Below, in pieces: positions 50,954-59,368 of a stretch of DNA of 64,000 bases. The DNA is taken from contig NZ_CP023317.1 of NCBI RefSeq assembly GCF_009497655.1, forward strand, positions 2,819,501 through 2,883,500, read 5' to 3'. Position 1 is the stretch's first letter. Each line of letters starts with the position of its first letter. The DNA is from Priestia megaterium (lineage in GTDB: Bacteria > Bacillota > Bacilli > Bacillales > Bacillaceae_H). Position numbers and translations under genes: made by a program. Under the pieces are notes generated by a model that did no database searches, was not told the DNA's origin, and saw only the letters and a list, made by a program, of their open reading frames with translations.

Positions 50954-52174
50954 ATGAATTCTTCTCCACTTCCCCTTAACGAACGTCTTGTTGTTCTTGA
51001 TATTATTCGGGGCATTGCTTTGCTGGGCATTTTTTTAGTGAATATACCGGCTTTTACTTCTCCGATATTTATTTTTCAGCTGTACAATGTTTCTTATAAG
51101 TATGAAGGAATAGATGCTTATATTGATTTGTTCTTGCAGCTGTTTGTGCAAGGGAAGTTTTTTACCATTTTTTCTTTTTTGTTTGGACTTGGATGCGGAA
51201 TTTTTTTGCATAGAGCTGAAGAAAAGCAGTACTTTGCCGCTGCTTTATGGTCAAGAAGAATGGCTGCTTTGCTATTAATCGGGCTTTTTCATCTTGTCTT
51301 TTTCTGGTATGGAGACATTTTGCATGTGTATGCTATTGGCGGTTTTTTATTATTCTTTTTTTACAATCGAAAAGCTAAGACGATTTTGCTGTGGGCAATA
51401 GGCTTGCTATGCTTTTTTTATCTTTTGGCTTGTATGCAGTTTTTTATTCCAGCACACGTCTTGCAGGAGGCTCAGTGGGAGTATAAAGCTTTACATGAAC
51501 ATGTCTTAACCCAATATTTATCCACCTACAGGCAAGCAGACTATTTATCTTGGCTGTTTTATCGTTTGAATGTTGAAGTGGTGCCTATGCTATTAAATCT
51601 ACCGTTTTCTATCTTTCCCGTATTTTCTATGTTGTTATTTGGCTTATATACTGCTAAAAAAGGGTTGGTACATAATATCGAACAAAATCGTTCTTTTTTA
51701 AAGAAAATTCAGTCAATAACAGGCGCAGCAGGTTTCACTTTAACTATTATTCTGGCCATGCTAAAAACAGAGATTTTAAGATACGAACTCTATCAGCAGG
51801 CGGCCATTCACCTTTTTACAAGTTTGAGCGGCATTTTTCTATGTTTTTTTTATCTTACCACCTTACTGTTATTCCTGCAATTTTCTCCTTACGCTTCAAT
51901 GCTGGGTCTTTTTAAGTATAGTGGAACAATGGCATTAACAACTTACCTTAGCCAAACTTTAATTTGCCTGTGGATGGTTCGAGTCTTTGGTTTATACGGA
52001 ACTCTTACCTTAACGGAAAGCACGGTTATGTGCCTCATCATCTATACACTCCAGCTTTTTCTTAATAAGTGGTGGCTTTATTATTTCTATTACGGTCCGT
52101 GTGAATGGTTATGGCGGAGCTTTACATACCGATCTCTCCCGCCTCTTAGGCGGAATAGAAAAGCTTCAGCTTAA
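50954..52174 (+). CDS. DUF418 (YeiB-like) membrane protein
   Basis: A 406-residue protein with about ten hydrophobic segments. The opening NERLVVLDIIRGIALLGIFL and the heparan-acetyltransferase-like first half, followed by the C-terminal DUF418 segment (YSGTMALTTYLSQTLICLWM, LFLNKWWLYYFYYGPCEWLW), are characteristic of the YeiB/DUF418 family. These are thought to be integral-membrane acyltransferase-like proteins of unknown substrate. ATG follows AAAAGGAGCGACAGCG. It is a single gene ending at a hairpin. Confidence 0.88.
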   Translation: MNSSPLPLNERLVVLDIIRGIALLGIFLVNIPAFTSPIFIFQLYNVSYKYEGIDAYIDLFLQLFVQGKFFTIFSFLFGLGCGIFLHRAEEKQYFAAALWSRRMAALLLIGLFHLVFFWYGDILHVYAIGGFLLFFFYNRKAKTILLWAIGLLCFFYLLACMQFFIPAHVLQEAQWEYKALHEHVLTQYLSTYRQADYLSWLFYRLNVEVVPMLLNLPFSIFPVFSMLLFGLYTAKKGLVHNIEQNRSFLKKIQSITGAAGFTLTIILAMLKTEILRYELYQQAAIHLFTSLSGIFLCFFYLTTLLLFLQFSPYASMLGLFKYSGTMALTTYLSQTLICLWMVRVFGLYGTLTLTESTVMCLIIYTLQLFLNKWWLYYFYYGPCEWLWRSFTYRSLPPLRRNRKASA

Positions 52175-52177
52175 CAG

Positions 52178-52210
52178 CAAATCGGCCTTCAAGGTTGAAA
52201 GCCGATTTGT
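52178..52210. terminator. Hairpin terminator between convergent genes
   Basis: CAAATCGGC and GCCGATTTG form a perfect stem with a 14-base loop, between the DUF418 gene and the convergent 152-residue gene. T-content after the stem is moderate. Confidence 0.7.
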
Positions 52211-52215
52211 CTCCT

Positions 52216-52674
52216 TTACTGCAAAGGCGGTATAGTTATTCGTTTAATTCCATTTGTCTCAAACTCTCGTATATAATCCATTTCTCGATGAAAAATTTGC
52301 ATAAAAACTTCATTTTTTATTTCTTTAGTGGGTCCTATTTGCTCTATCACATCTCGTTTAGCCATGCGATAGGCTAGCGCTTCCCAAAACACTTCGTTAT
52401 CGTATTCTCCAATAATATCTTGAAGAGAATCTTCATGTTCTTCTGTAAACATAACCTCACTGTTTAGCGTGTGAAAAGGTCCTTTTTCAAGGAAAGGCTC
52501 TGCGTGTGAAAACATTTGTTTTTCTACATCCGTATATTCCTGTGCATGCTCATCTTCCACTCCAGAACATGCTGTGACCATCCAGTTACCTAAATAAATT
52601 AAATCAAGCAGTTGAAAAAAGTGCGATTCAGATAGTTGAAGTTCAATATCGTTTTTTACAGGAGCTTTTGACAT
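52216..52674 (-). CDS. Acidic soluble protein, unknown function
   Basis: A 152-residue acidic, helical protein (ESHFFQLLDLIYLGNWMVTA, DVEKQMFSHAEPFLEKGPFH, EVFWEALAYRMAKRDVIEQI, EVFMQIFHREMDYIREFETN). I do not recognise the family; similar small acidic proteins are widespread in Bacillus without assigned function. There is no signal peptide. ATG has AAAGGAGAGATCCGCGCTT upstream, a distant but acceptable site. It is convergent with the DUF418 gene and forms its own unit. Confidence 0.65.
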   Translation of the reverse strand: MSKAPVKNDIELQLSESHFFQLLDLIYLGNWMVTACSGVEDEHAQEYTDVEKQMFSHAEPFLEKGPFHTLNSEVMFTEEHEDSLQDIIGEYDNEVFWEALAYRMAKRDVIEQIGPTKEIKNEVFMQIFHREMDYIREFETNGIKRITIPPLQ

Positions 52675-52998
52675 AAGCGCGGATCTCTCCTTTAATTTTG
52701 AGGGTAGTTGCTACTAAATAAAATAGCTAAAAGGGTTAATATGCAGGCTAGCAGGAAAACTGAAGAAATGGCTTCACCTCTTTTCTGTAGTGTAAAAATA
52801 GAGGTACTGACATCCAAAGAAGTGAATACGAAGGGTGTAAACTTATCATAATCGAAATAAAGACAAGATACAAGACTTTTTTACTAAATTTTCTGACTAT
52901 TTTCGTCATAAATACCTATTTTTGTTTTGTTTATACTAGAAAGGTCTGGAATTTGTGTGCTGAGCTGTTCAAAATAAAAAAGCGCTGAACCAGGCGCT
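52675..52998. other. 324-base intergenic region
   Basis: No gene, repeat or convincing promoter was recognised. A possible terminator for the 96-residue gene, AAAGCGC...GCGCTTT around 52977-53001, closes it. Confidence 0.5.
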
Positions 52999-53001
52999 TT
53001 A
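52977..53001 (-). terminator. Terminator after the 96-residue membrane protein gene
   Basis: AAAAGCGC and GCGCTTT pair around TGAACCAG, and TTTTTTATTTTG follows on the minus strand. It overlaps the end of the gene. Confidence 0.7.
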
Positions 53002-53289
53002 ACGGTGTAAAAAAATAGATAAACCAATAAAAAAAGCAGCTAAAATAAAATCAAAAATCCATTGCCACTTCTCACGTTTTAGCAATACGTGCTCTACCCC
53101 TGATAACAGCGAACTTATACTAACCAAAACAAAAATAAAGCTCAATTGGTTAAACGAAAATTTAGTGACAAAATTTGATACAAGTATGACTGCTACGGTG
53201 ATGAACAGTGCTATTTGACTTATAAGTACCCATTTAATTCTCTGTTTATATCCGTCTTTTAAAGCTTGTAATAAATCGTTGCTGATCAC
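52999..53289 (-). CDS. Small membrane protein, unknown function
   Basis: A 96-residue protein with three hydrophobic helices (about 20-42, 47-64 and 76-93) after a short basic N-terminus (ALKDGYKQRIKWV). No family is recognised. The ATG lacks a strong ribosome site (AAAGGGGTTTAGCGAGAGTGATC lies upstream). It sits about 95 bases downstream of the GyrI-like gene on the same strand and could be co-transcribed with it. Confidence 0.55.
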   Translation of the reverse strand: MISNDLLQALKDGYKQRIKWVLISQIALFITVAVILVSNFVTKFSFNQLSFIFVLVSISSLLSGVEHVLLKREKWQWIFDFILAAFFIGLSIFLHR

Positions 53290-53383
53290 TCTCGCTAAAC
53301 CCCTTTTGTATTCCTATCGTCAAAAGTAAGAACGCAGCAAAAAAACGCTTATCTGCATCTTAACTACTTAGCAAAACTAGCTA

Positions 53384-53872
53384 TTAAATCGAAACATAAA
53401 TATCAACTTGACTGTACTCAGGATCAATACAGCGTTCATCATATAGTTCAAAATCTATTTTATAGGCACGATGATTTTTTTTAGCCCACTCGCGAATATA
53501 AGCCCAAGCCTCTACGACTACCTGTCTAGCTGGCCCAACAGCTGTTGTAAACACCATATATTCACCTTCTGGGATGATGAACTCTCTCATATCCTCTTTC
53601 AGTTCGCCGCCGGGTAAAACTTCGTAGCCGAGAGCAAATGTAAAATCCATTTTTTGATTATATTCAAATTCTGTATAAAGAGCAAATGTATTACCATTTA
53701 CTTTATTGGCGATTTTATTAGCTAACTGTTGTTTATAAAAAGTCTGCCAGTGCTCAGGAATAAGACCTGTGCCCGTTTCTTCCACAGGTTCATCTGTTCG
53801 AATAGGCACTCCTACAACAGTGAATTCATTTACCTTGACTACTTTTTGACTTACGACTAAGTCAGTCAACAT
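53384..53872 (-). CDS. GyrI-like small-molecule-binding domain protein
   Basis: A 162-residue stand-alone effector-binding domain of the AraC E-set/GyrI (Rob/BmrR C-terminal) type. Typical elements are FTVVGVPIRTDEPVE near the start, WQTFYKQQL, the central ALYTEFEYNQKMDFTFALGY with an acidic residue in the pocket region, EGEYMVFTTAVGP, and the end FELYDERCIDPEYSQVDIYV. Such proteins bind hydrophobic cations or act as SbmC-like inhibitors. No DNA-binding domain is attached. ATG follows AAGGGGGCTCAAT. Confidence 0.85.
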   Translation of the reverse strand: MLTDLVVSQKVVKVNEFTVVGVPIRTDEPVEETGTGLIPEHWQTFYKQQLANKIANKVNGNTFALYTEFEYNQKMDFTFALGYEVLPGGELKEDMREFIIPEGEYMVFTTAVGPARQVVVEAWAYIREWAKKNHRAYKIDFELYDERCIDPEYSQVDIYVSI

Positions 53873-54093
53873 ATTGAGCCCCCTTAATTCTTCTTTTTCT
53901 GTAGTTACAATGAGGGAAATACTTCTTAATATGCATTTTATTTGTATTCAAAGAAAACGTCAACCTTTTATGCAAATCCCTTAACGAAGGGGCTGAAGAT
54001 CCTTCTTCTAAACTATAAAAAAACGATTCTATTTTCTTTGTACACATCATACGTATAAGATACCCCTAATTTACAATAGAGTGAGGTAAAAAA

Positions 54094-54381
54094 ATGAAGA
54101 TCATTGAACTTGCCGAATTCATTAAAACAAGTAAAAAAACAACTAAACTTGCTCTCTCCTCTTCTACAGTACAGTATACATTAGAAACAGATGATTTGAA
54201 AATTGAATTAAAAACAGGCGGCACGAATAAGCGAATCGTGTTTTTTCGCATCTTCTTAAAAGGAACATACAAGGATTGGATTTGTTATCACCGGAACGAA
54301 CATCATATTTACGAATTGTATCAAAATATTCCTTTATCTCCTAAAATGCAAAAGCAGCTTTTGTATGCTATTGCATCATAA
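54094..54381 (+). CDS. Hypothetical 95-residue protein
   Basis: A small basic, probably alpha/beta soluble protein (IIELAEFIKTSKKTTKLALS, DDLKIELKTGG, FRIFLKGTYKDWICYHRNEH). I do not recognise a family. ATG follows GAGGTAAAAAA, a reasonable ribosome site, and codon use looks like that of neighbouring chromosomal genes. It is alone on the plus strand between two minus-strand genes. No membrane or signal segment is present. Confidence 0.6.
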   Translation: MKIIELAEFIKTSKKTTKLALSSSTVQYTLETDDLKIELKTGGTNKRIVFFRIFLKGTYKDWICYHRNEHHIYELYQNIPLSPKMQKQLLYAIAS

Positions 54382-54466
54382 AAGAGCTGGCTTAGTTAAC
54401 CACCTCTTTTTCAATACATTAGACGAAGCTCAAGCCAATTAGGTTTTAAATTACTCATTTTTTATC

Positions 54467-54514
54467 AAAAAAACACCGGAAGCTTTGGGGTCAGTCCCTT
54501 GCTCCGGTGCTTTT
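54467..54514 (-). terminator. Terminator after the acyltransferase gene
   Basis: On the minus strand GCACCGGA pairs with TCCGGTG(T) across a 20-base partly paired loop, followed by TTTTTTTG. Confidence 0.8.
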
Positions 54515-54515
54515 C

Positions 54516-55613
54516 TTATTTATGCTGTAGCTTTGTAAACGAATGTTTGTGCGGCTTTGCATGTAACTTTCCCTTTGTCCATTGAATCCCTCTGTATAAA
54601 TAGTACGAGCACCAAAAAACTGCTGGGACGATAAGTACATATGCGACGATACTATTTGTAAAGAAAGAAGAATCTATGGAACGAAGCAATCGATAGGTCT
54701 CATTTAATATACATATATGCACGACATAAATGCCAACTGAATTTTTCCCAACCTTTGAAAAAAACGAGTTTTTGCCAAGACTTGGACTGCTTAATACGAA
54801 TAAAAACAATGATGCCGATAAAAAAATCGTAGAAATAAAATAGTCTCCGGGCTTGCTGTGCTGGATATTGACCAACCAGTAGCGCTCGGCGATCTCTAAC
54901 GCTGAAAACACAAAAAAGCTGGCTAAATAAATCATGGGCCTTACGTTTAATACTGACAGAATTTGCTTACCATAAAGGGCAAACATAGCTCCTAATACTG
55001 TATAGAATAAACCAAAGAACAGGGCATCTCTCGTTTGAAAAGAAAGTGGAAAAAATAAAGAATAAGACTGTCCAAATAACCCAGTTACATATAATACGGT
55101 GCTGATAATCATTAATAAACCGATCTTTTTCCATCTTTGAAATAAGAAAACGATAACAACAGCCCAAATTAACGCAATCAAGTACCAAAGCTGAAATCCG
55201 CTTGTGTCACTTCCATAATAAAAGATATCTTTGAATGTGATGGATGATGTTAAATAATCAGCTACTGCATCTTTTCGCTCTGCTAATGTTCCGTGGTTTT
55301 GAAATAAGCGCAGAACTACACCAAACAATAAATAAAAGATGAACCAACATGCATAAAGCTTTGAAATATTCCACGTGTATTTTTTTAAGTATGCAGAAGG
55401 TTTTGGATGTTTTTGAATTTTATTCATAAACAAATACCCTGATACAATAAAGAAAAAAGGAACCGCGAATCGTGCAAATGTGTCAACAATGACATCTAGC
55501 ACATTTTCCTGGTTCCCTAAAAAGAAATCGTCATGTGATGGATTAACATGAATACAAACCACAAACACTGTAGCAAAAAACTTAATAAAATCAATTGAAT
55601 AATTACGTTCCAT
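54516..55613 (-). CDS. Acyltransferase-3 family membrane protein
   Basis: A 365-residue integral membrane O-acyltransferase with about ten helices. The start RNYSIDFIKFFATVFVVCIH carries the family His, followed by FARFAVPFFFIVSGYLFMNK and late FSKVGKNSVGIYVVHICILN. Members move acetyl or succinyl groups onto extracellular polysaccharides or glycans. The ATG is preceded by AAGGAGCTGACAACAAG. It is a single gene; no surface-polysaccharide operon surrounds it, so the acceptor is open. Confidence 0.88.
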   Translation of the reverse strand: MERNYSIDFIKFFATVFVVCIHVNPSHDDFFLGNQENVLDVIVDTFARFAVPFFFIVSGYLFMNKIQKHPKPSAYLKKYTWNISKLYACWFIFYLLFGVVLRLFQNHGTLAERKDAVADYLTSSITFKDIFYYGSDTSGFQLWYLIALIWAVVIVFLFQRWKKIGLLMIISTVLYVTGLFGQSYSLFFPLSFQTRDALFFGLFYTVLGAMFALYGKQILSVLNVRPMIYLASFFVFSALEIAERYWLVNIQHSKPGDYFISTIFLSASLFLFVLSSPSLGKNSFFSKVGKNSVGIYVVHICILNETYRLLRSIDSSFFTNSIVAYVLIVPAVFWCSYYLYRGIQWTKGKLHAKPHKHSFTKLQHK

Positions 55614-55830
55614 CTTGTTGTCAGCTCCTTAAAATAAACTCGAGCTCTATTTTAGCATAATTATCCAAACGAAAAAGACATTTTGGTAAAATTAACCTTA
55701 TAGTCATGGAAAAATTTTCTTAACTTCCAATATTCTAGTCTTGTTTACTTGTATGATGTCTTTCAATATTCCAAATAAATGATTCTAAAGAACTACAAAA
55801 CAAAAAAACAGATTACCGGTAACCTGTTTT

Positions 55831-56739
55831 TTAAATTAACATTTTCCATGCAAACTTATTATCTTGTTTAATATCGATTTCTTTTTCATGCAAAGCCTGC
55901 ACATGCTGTTTAATTTGTTTGAGAAACAGCATTACTTCTCCGCTTGATACGGCAGCTGAGTTGAGAGATAACGAATGTTTTTTAGCAATTTTTAATTCCT
56001 CTGTTTCCACTGAAATACTCACGTGGCGAAATAAGTGCCAAGGGTAATAAACTGTTTTAAAAGATTTTGAGAAATAAATTCCTTTAGAACAAACGGTAAT
56101 CCCCTCGGTTTTTTGAAGAGGATATGTATTTAAATGAGCTACAATTTTTTCTTTTGCAGGTAAATAGAGCCTGTTTCGCATCTCTTTTTCAACTTCTTCA
56201 CATAGTTGTCCTGCTACCGACAACACATCTTTTGGATCAGGTGTTTGATGAATTTGAAAAGATGAACAAATAGAAGTTAATTCTTTTGAGGATACACATG
56301 GATATATATAGTCTTGACACATATATTCATGGGAATGAGTGCGAATAAATTTCTTGATTTTTTTTAATAGAGATACTAGCTTTCTAGCTGAGTAATCGTT
56401 TTGATTGACTTGAAATTTCTCCACGTCATTAAAACAAATCATTTCTTCTTTTCGAATGGTAATGGATTGAATGTTAGCGAAATCTTCCCATAACATTTTT
56501 CCTTTTTTCATCCCTCTGCTTTTCCAGTAAATCCCCTTATTTGTAAAGCAAATTCCCCTTTTATCTAGGCCCGCTATAAAAGAGCTGTGTAAATACGCAA
56601 TTATTTTTTCTTGGGGCTGAAACTGAAAGTATTTGCTAGCCATTTTTTTGTAGAAACTAGGTATTTGCATTACATAAAATTGACTTTCTCTATAGATTAA
56701 GCATAAGTCAGTCAAATAATTAGTTTTCAGCGTCGCCAC
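55831..56739 (-). CDS. Duplicated PH-like-domain protein, unknown function
   Basis: A 302-residue soluble protein built from two related halves. Each has EKI(I/V)A(Y/H)L, then GICFTNKGIYWKSRG or GITVCSKGIYFSKSF, a W-containing strand (LWEDFANIQSITI or YPWHLFRHVSISV) and a closing helix LLKKIKKFI or FLKQIKQHV. The strand-rich pattern followed by one helix suggests bacterial PH-like domains. The start is GTG at 56739 with AAAGGAA eight bases upstream; an ATG 13 codons earlier lacks a ribosome site. Function and localisation are unknown; membrane-surface or protein binding is a guess. Confidence 0.65.
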   Translation of the reverse strand: MATLKTNYLTDLCLIYRESQFYVMQIPSFYKKMASKYFQFQPQEKIIAYLHSSFIAGLDKRGICFTNKGIYWKSRGMKKGKMLWEDFANIQSITIRKEEMICFNDVEKFQVNQNDYSARKLVSLLKKIKKFIRTHSHEYMCQDYIYPCVSSKELTSICSSFQIHQTPDPKDVLSVAGQLCEEVEKEMRNRLYLPAKEKIVAHLNTYPLQKTEGITVCSKGIYFSKSFKTVYYPWHLFRHVSISVETEELKIAKKHSLSLNSAAVSSGEVMLFLKQIKQHVQALHEKEIDIKQDNKFAWKMLI

Positions 56740-57038
56740 GCTCTCACTTCCTTTTTGAGTGTAAATAACCGTACCCATTTTTTTCTATTACTTTATAAAC
56801 GTTTTTTGATGAAAAAAGTTTCAACTTTTTTTGTTTTTTATGAAAAAGCTTTAAATTGAAGCATTCCTTTCATCTAGGAGGTTATCTAATTACTCACTTA
56901 TTCAATAATCTTATTTTAAACGTTCCCTACTTAATTAAGAAACTAAACCAGATAATAGCAATGCTTACCTGCTTTATCCAAATCATCCCCTGTGAACAAA
57001 AATAAACCGCAGCGTTAAAACGCGATGCGGTTTGTTTT
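56740..57038. other. Intergenic region between the PH-like gene and the livF remnant
   Basis: 299 bases. The upstream promoter of the 302-residue gene must lie here, but it was not identified. The terminator at 57001-57040 closes the region. No coding signal was seen. Confidence 0.5.
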
Positions 57039-57040
57039 TT
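57001..57040 (-). terminator. Retained terminator of the lost liv operon
   Basis: On the minus strand AAACCGCATCGCG pairs with CGC(T)GCGGTTT around TTTTAA, followed by ATTTTTG. It directly follows the livF remnant's stop codon. Confidence 0.8.
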
Positions 57041-57224
57041 AAGCTAAATAAGCTTCTTTTATTTTTTCATTGTGAATTAATTCCGGTCCTTTTCCTTGCA
57101 AAATAATTCCTCCCGTTTGAATCACGTAGCCTCGGTGCGCGATTTGCAGTGCTTGATAAGCGTTTTGTTCAACGAGCAAAATGGTCATTCCGCTTTTATT
57201 TAATTCCATAATAATCTCGAATAT
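57039..57224 (-). pseudogene. livF: livF 3' remnant (branched-chain amino-acid ABC ATPase)
   Basis: Read on the minus strand, 61 codons plus stop encode the C-terminal end of a LivF-type ATPase: IFEIIMELNKSGMTILLVEQ, NAYQALQIAHRGYVIQTGGI, then ILQGKGPELIHNEKIKEAYL. LVEQNA and the ...QTG(G/R)IxLQGxG pattern are diagnostic of LivF. Upstream of residue I the frame loses similarity and meets a stop codon after about 15 codons, and there is no start codon or Walker region. It is a truncated leftover: the rest of livF and the livJKHMG genes are absent. Its native terminator survives, so the deletion breakpoint is near 57224. Confidence 0.85.
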
Positions 57225-57498
57225 CTTTGTAAAAAATGTTATTTCTGGAAACGATGAAAAAGATTACTGTTTATGTACCCCTTTTTTCTCGCAATCTTTC
57301 ATAATAGATTCAATCTCATATACAAAGAGAAGCTGGAAAAATAAAAATATAGTTATTTTCTACAATATACTCTTTGGCTGTATATATAACAAAAAAGCAT
57401 GTCACCATAAAGAAACATGCCTTGTAACTATTCAACCTAAAAAAAGGTGCATATTATGCACCTTTTTATGACCCTTTGTTTTCCGCTTCTCCCCGAGT
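57225..57498. other. Region between the livF remnant and glnK
   Basis: 274 A+T-rich bases with no recognised gene; a 96-codon plus-strand frame beginning in the livF remnant is not convincing. It contains the glnK terminator at 57439-57467. Confidence 0.5.
57439..57467 (-). terminator. Terminator of the amtB-glnK operon
   Basis: AAAAAGGTGCATA and TATGCACCTTTTT form a perfect stem around T, with a U-run on the minus strand. Confidence 0.9.
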
Positions 57499-57870
57499 TT
57501 AACTATTGTTTCGTAATGCCTGTGATCCCTCTTCCCCTGTTCGGATCTTAATCGCATTTTTTAATTCATAGATAAATATTTTCCCATCTCCAGGCTGACC
57601 TGTATTTAGTACTTTTCTTGCTTTATCAACAACGTCGGATACGGGAACTTCGCAGACCACAATTTCCACTTTAATTCGGGCGTGCATATTGTCTTGTTTT
57701 TTGACCCCCCTGTAAAGTTCCGTAATGCCTTTTTGCAATCCGCATCCTAACGCATCTGTAACCGTAATACCGCTCACGCCAATTTTTGCTAGTTCTTGCT
57801 TAAGCTCTTCAAACTTTGAAGGGCGCGTAATAATTTCAATTTTTGTTAAAACATCACTCACTGTGCCCAC
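57499..57870 (-). CDS. glnK: PII-family nitrogen regulatory protein
   Basis: A 123-residue PII protein. KIEIITRPSKFEELKQELAK opens it, GCGLQKGITELYRGVK starts the T-loop, and RIKVEIVVCEVPVSDVVDKA and TGQPGDGKIFIYELKNAIKI contain the ATP and 2-oxoglutarate contact loops (B-loop and C-loop), with RTGEEG near the end. As in the Bacillus NrgB type, the T-loop lacks the tyrosine uridylylated in enteric bacteria. It binds AmtB and TnrA in nitrogen signalling. The gene lies 5 bases after amtB. The GTG/ATG choice is clear: the ATG has AAAGGGGTGGGCACAG nearby. Confidence 0.95.
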   Translation of the reverse strand: MGTVSDVLTKIEIITRPSKFEELKQELAKIGVSGITVTDALGCGLQKGITELYRGVKKQDNMHARIKVEIVVCEVPVSDVVDKARKVLNTGQPGDGKIFIYELKNAIKIRTGEEGSQALRNNS

Positions 57871-57875
57871 CCCTT

Positions 57876-59102
57876 TTACATATTCGATTCGTGATACGCT
57901 CTTTCACCGTGCAGCGTAATATCAAGCCCGAGCGTTTCTTCTTCTTGTGTTGCGCGTAGAGATACTACCAACCCAACCACTTTAACAATAATGAAGGTAG
58001 CGATGCCGACAAACAGATACGTTGCTACGATAGCCACCAGCTGTTTCCATAGTAGACTTGGGTCTCCGTAGAATAAACCATTCGCGCCGGCATCATTTAC
58101 AGAAGTTGTGGCAAATAAACCCGTTGCGATACCTCCCCATGTTCCCCCAATACCGTGAAGACCAAATGCATCTAACGCATCGTCGTAACCGATTTTCTTT
58201 TTAAGTGAGAAGATACCCCAGAAACAAACTGCTCCGCCGATAAAACCAATTACAATAGAAGCAAACGGTGTAACGAATCCACAAGCTGGTGTAATAGCTA
58301 CAAGTCCAGCAATCGCTCCCGAAACGGCTCCAAGCAGCGTAGGCTTTTTATTAATAATCCACTCTACTACAAGCCAGCCGATAATTCCTGTTGCTGCCGC
58401 TGTATTCGTGTTAATGAAAGCCGTCATTGCAACGCTGTTAATAGTTAAGGAACTTCCAACGTTAAATCCAAACCACCCGAACCAAATCAGCATTCCGCCT
58501 AAAAGAGTTAGCGGTAAATTGTGAGGTGCTGCAGCATCGGCATTTTTTCGTTTTCCAACAACAAGAGCTAGAATTAATCCTGCTACACCTGATGAAATGT
58601 GAACGACGTTTCCGCCAGCAAAGTCAATAGCTCCTAGTTCACGAAGCCATCCGCCAACTCCCCAAACCCAGTGTGCAACGGGTGCATATACAAATAATGA
58701 CCATAGGATAGCAAATAAGATAAATGCTGAAAACTTCATGCGCTCTGCAAAAGCACCCGAGATAATAGCTACTGTTAACACAGCAAATGTTAGTTGAAAC
58801 ATCATAAACATGTTATGCGGGATCGTTGCGCTGTAGTCCCCGTTTGGAGTGAATCCAACGCCTTTTAATCCCACCCAGTCCAAGTTTCCAATAAAAGCAT
58901 TGCCACCGGTCGAAAATGCTAACGAATAGCCAGCTACTATCCAAAGAACAGATATGACAGCTAATGAACCTACGCTATACATCGCGGTACTTAACATGTT
59001 TTTACTTCGAACCATGCCTCCGTAAAACAATGCAATAGCTGGTGTCATAATCCAAACCAATAATGCTGAAAAAAACATAAATACTGAATCGCCCATTTGC
59101 AT
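57876..59102 (-). CDS. amtB: Ammonium transporter
   Basis: A 408-residue ammonium channel with 11 hydrophobic segments. GDSVFMFFSALLVWIMTPAI and ALFYGGMVRSKNMLST open the protein. The conserved pore His pair lies in GGNVVHISSGVAGLILALVV and DAFGLHGIGGTWGGIATGLF; the Phe-gate region and GNLDWVGLKG-type loops are also present. It imports ammonium under limitation and is co-transcribed with glnK. ATG follows AAGGGGGAAATCATC. A perfect TnrA-type box 45 bases upstream implies control by nitrogen status. Confidence 0.95.
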   Translation of the reverse strand: MQMGDSVFMFFSALLVWIMTPAIALFYGGMVRSKNMLSTAMYSVGSLAVISVLWIVAGYSLAFSTGGNAFIGNLDWVGLKGVGFTPNGDYSATIPHNMFMMFQLTFAVLTVAIISGAFAERMKFSAFILFAILWSLFVYAPVAHWVWGVGGWLRELGAIDFAGGNVVHISSGVAGLILALVVGKRKNADAAAPHNLPLTLLGGMLIWFGWFGFNVGSSLTINSVAMTAFINTNTAAATGIIGWLVVEWIINKKPTLLGAVSGAIAGLVAITPACGFVTPFASIVIGFIGGAVCFWGIFSLKKKIGYDDALDAFGLHGIGGTWGGIATGLFATTSVNDAGANGLFYGDPSLLWKQLVAIVATYLFVGIATFIIVKVVGLVVSLRATQEEETLGLDITLHGERAYHESNM

Positions 59103-59146
59103 GATGATTTCCCCCTTAAGTACGAATAAATAACCCCTAAATTTAA

Positions 59147-59163
59147 TGTTAGATTATATAACA
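59147..59163. promoter_or_regulatory. TnrA/GlnR box upstream of amtB
   Basis: TGTTAGATTATATAACA matches the 17-base TnrA/GlnR consensus TGTNANAWWWTMTNACA at every specified position. It lies 45-61 bases before the amtB start codon. A TATAAT on the minus strand overlaps the box, so whether it activates (TnrA) or represses depends on which promoter is used. Confidence 0.85.
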
Positions 59164-59331
59164 TGTTTTGTTATGTTTACTATCATATTTGATTTATATG
59201 TATTTAGCAACTACTTTTTGCAAATTTATTCAGAAAATTTTTGTTTTTTTATCCTCTTTTCTTTTTGTTATTTATTCTCCTATGTACACATAAGCTGAAA
59301 TATCATTTATAAGTGTTAGAATTTCTAACAT

Positions 59332-59367
59332 AAAAAATCCTCTTCTTGGAGTAGAAGAGGATTTTTC
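59332..59367 (-). terminator. Terminator of the AbgT transporter gene
   Basis: AAAAATCCTCTTC and GAAGAGGATTTTT pair around TTGGAGTA, with T-runs on both sides; it lies just after the stop codon on the minus strand. Confidence 0.9.
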
Positions 59368-59368
59368 T

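Noticed and set aside
57181-57471. 96-codon plus-strand frame between the livF remnant and glnK
   Set aside because: Runs antisense through the livF remnant and the glnK terminator; translation has no recognisable domain.
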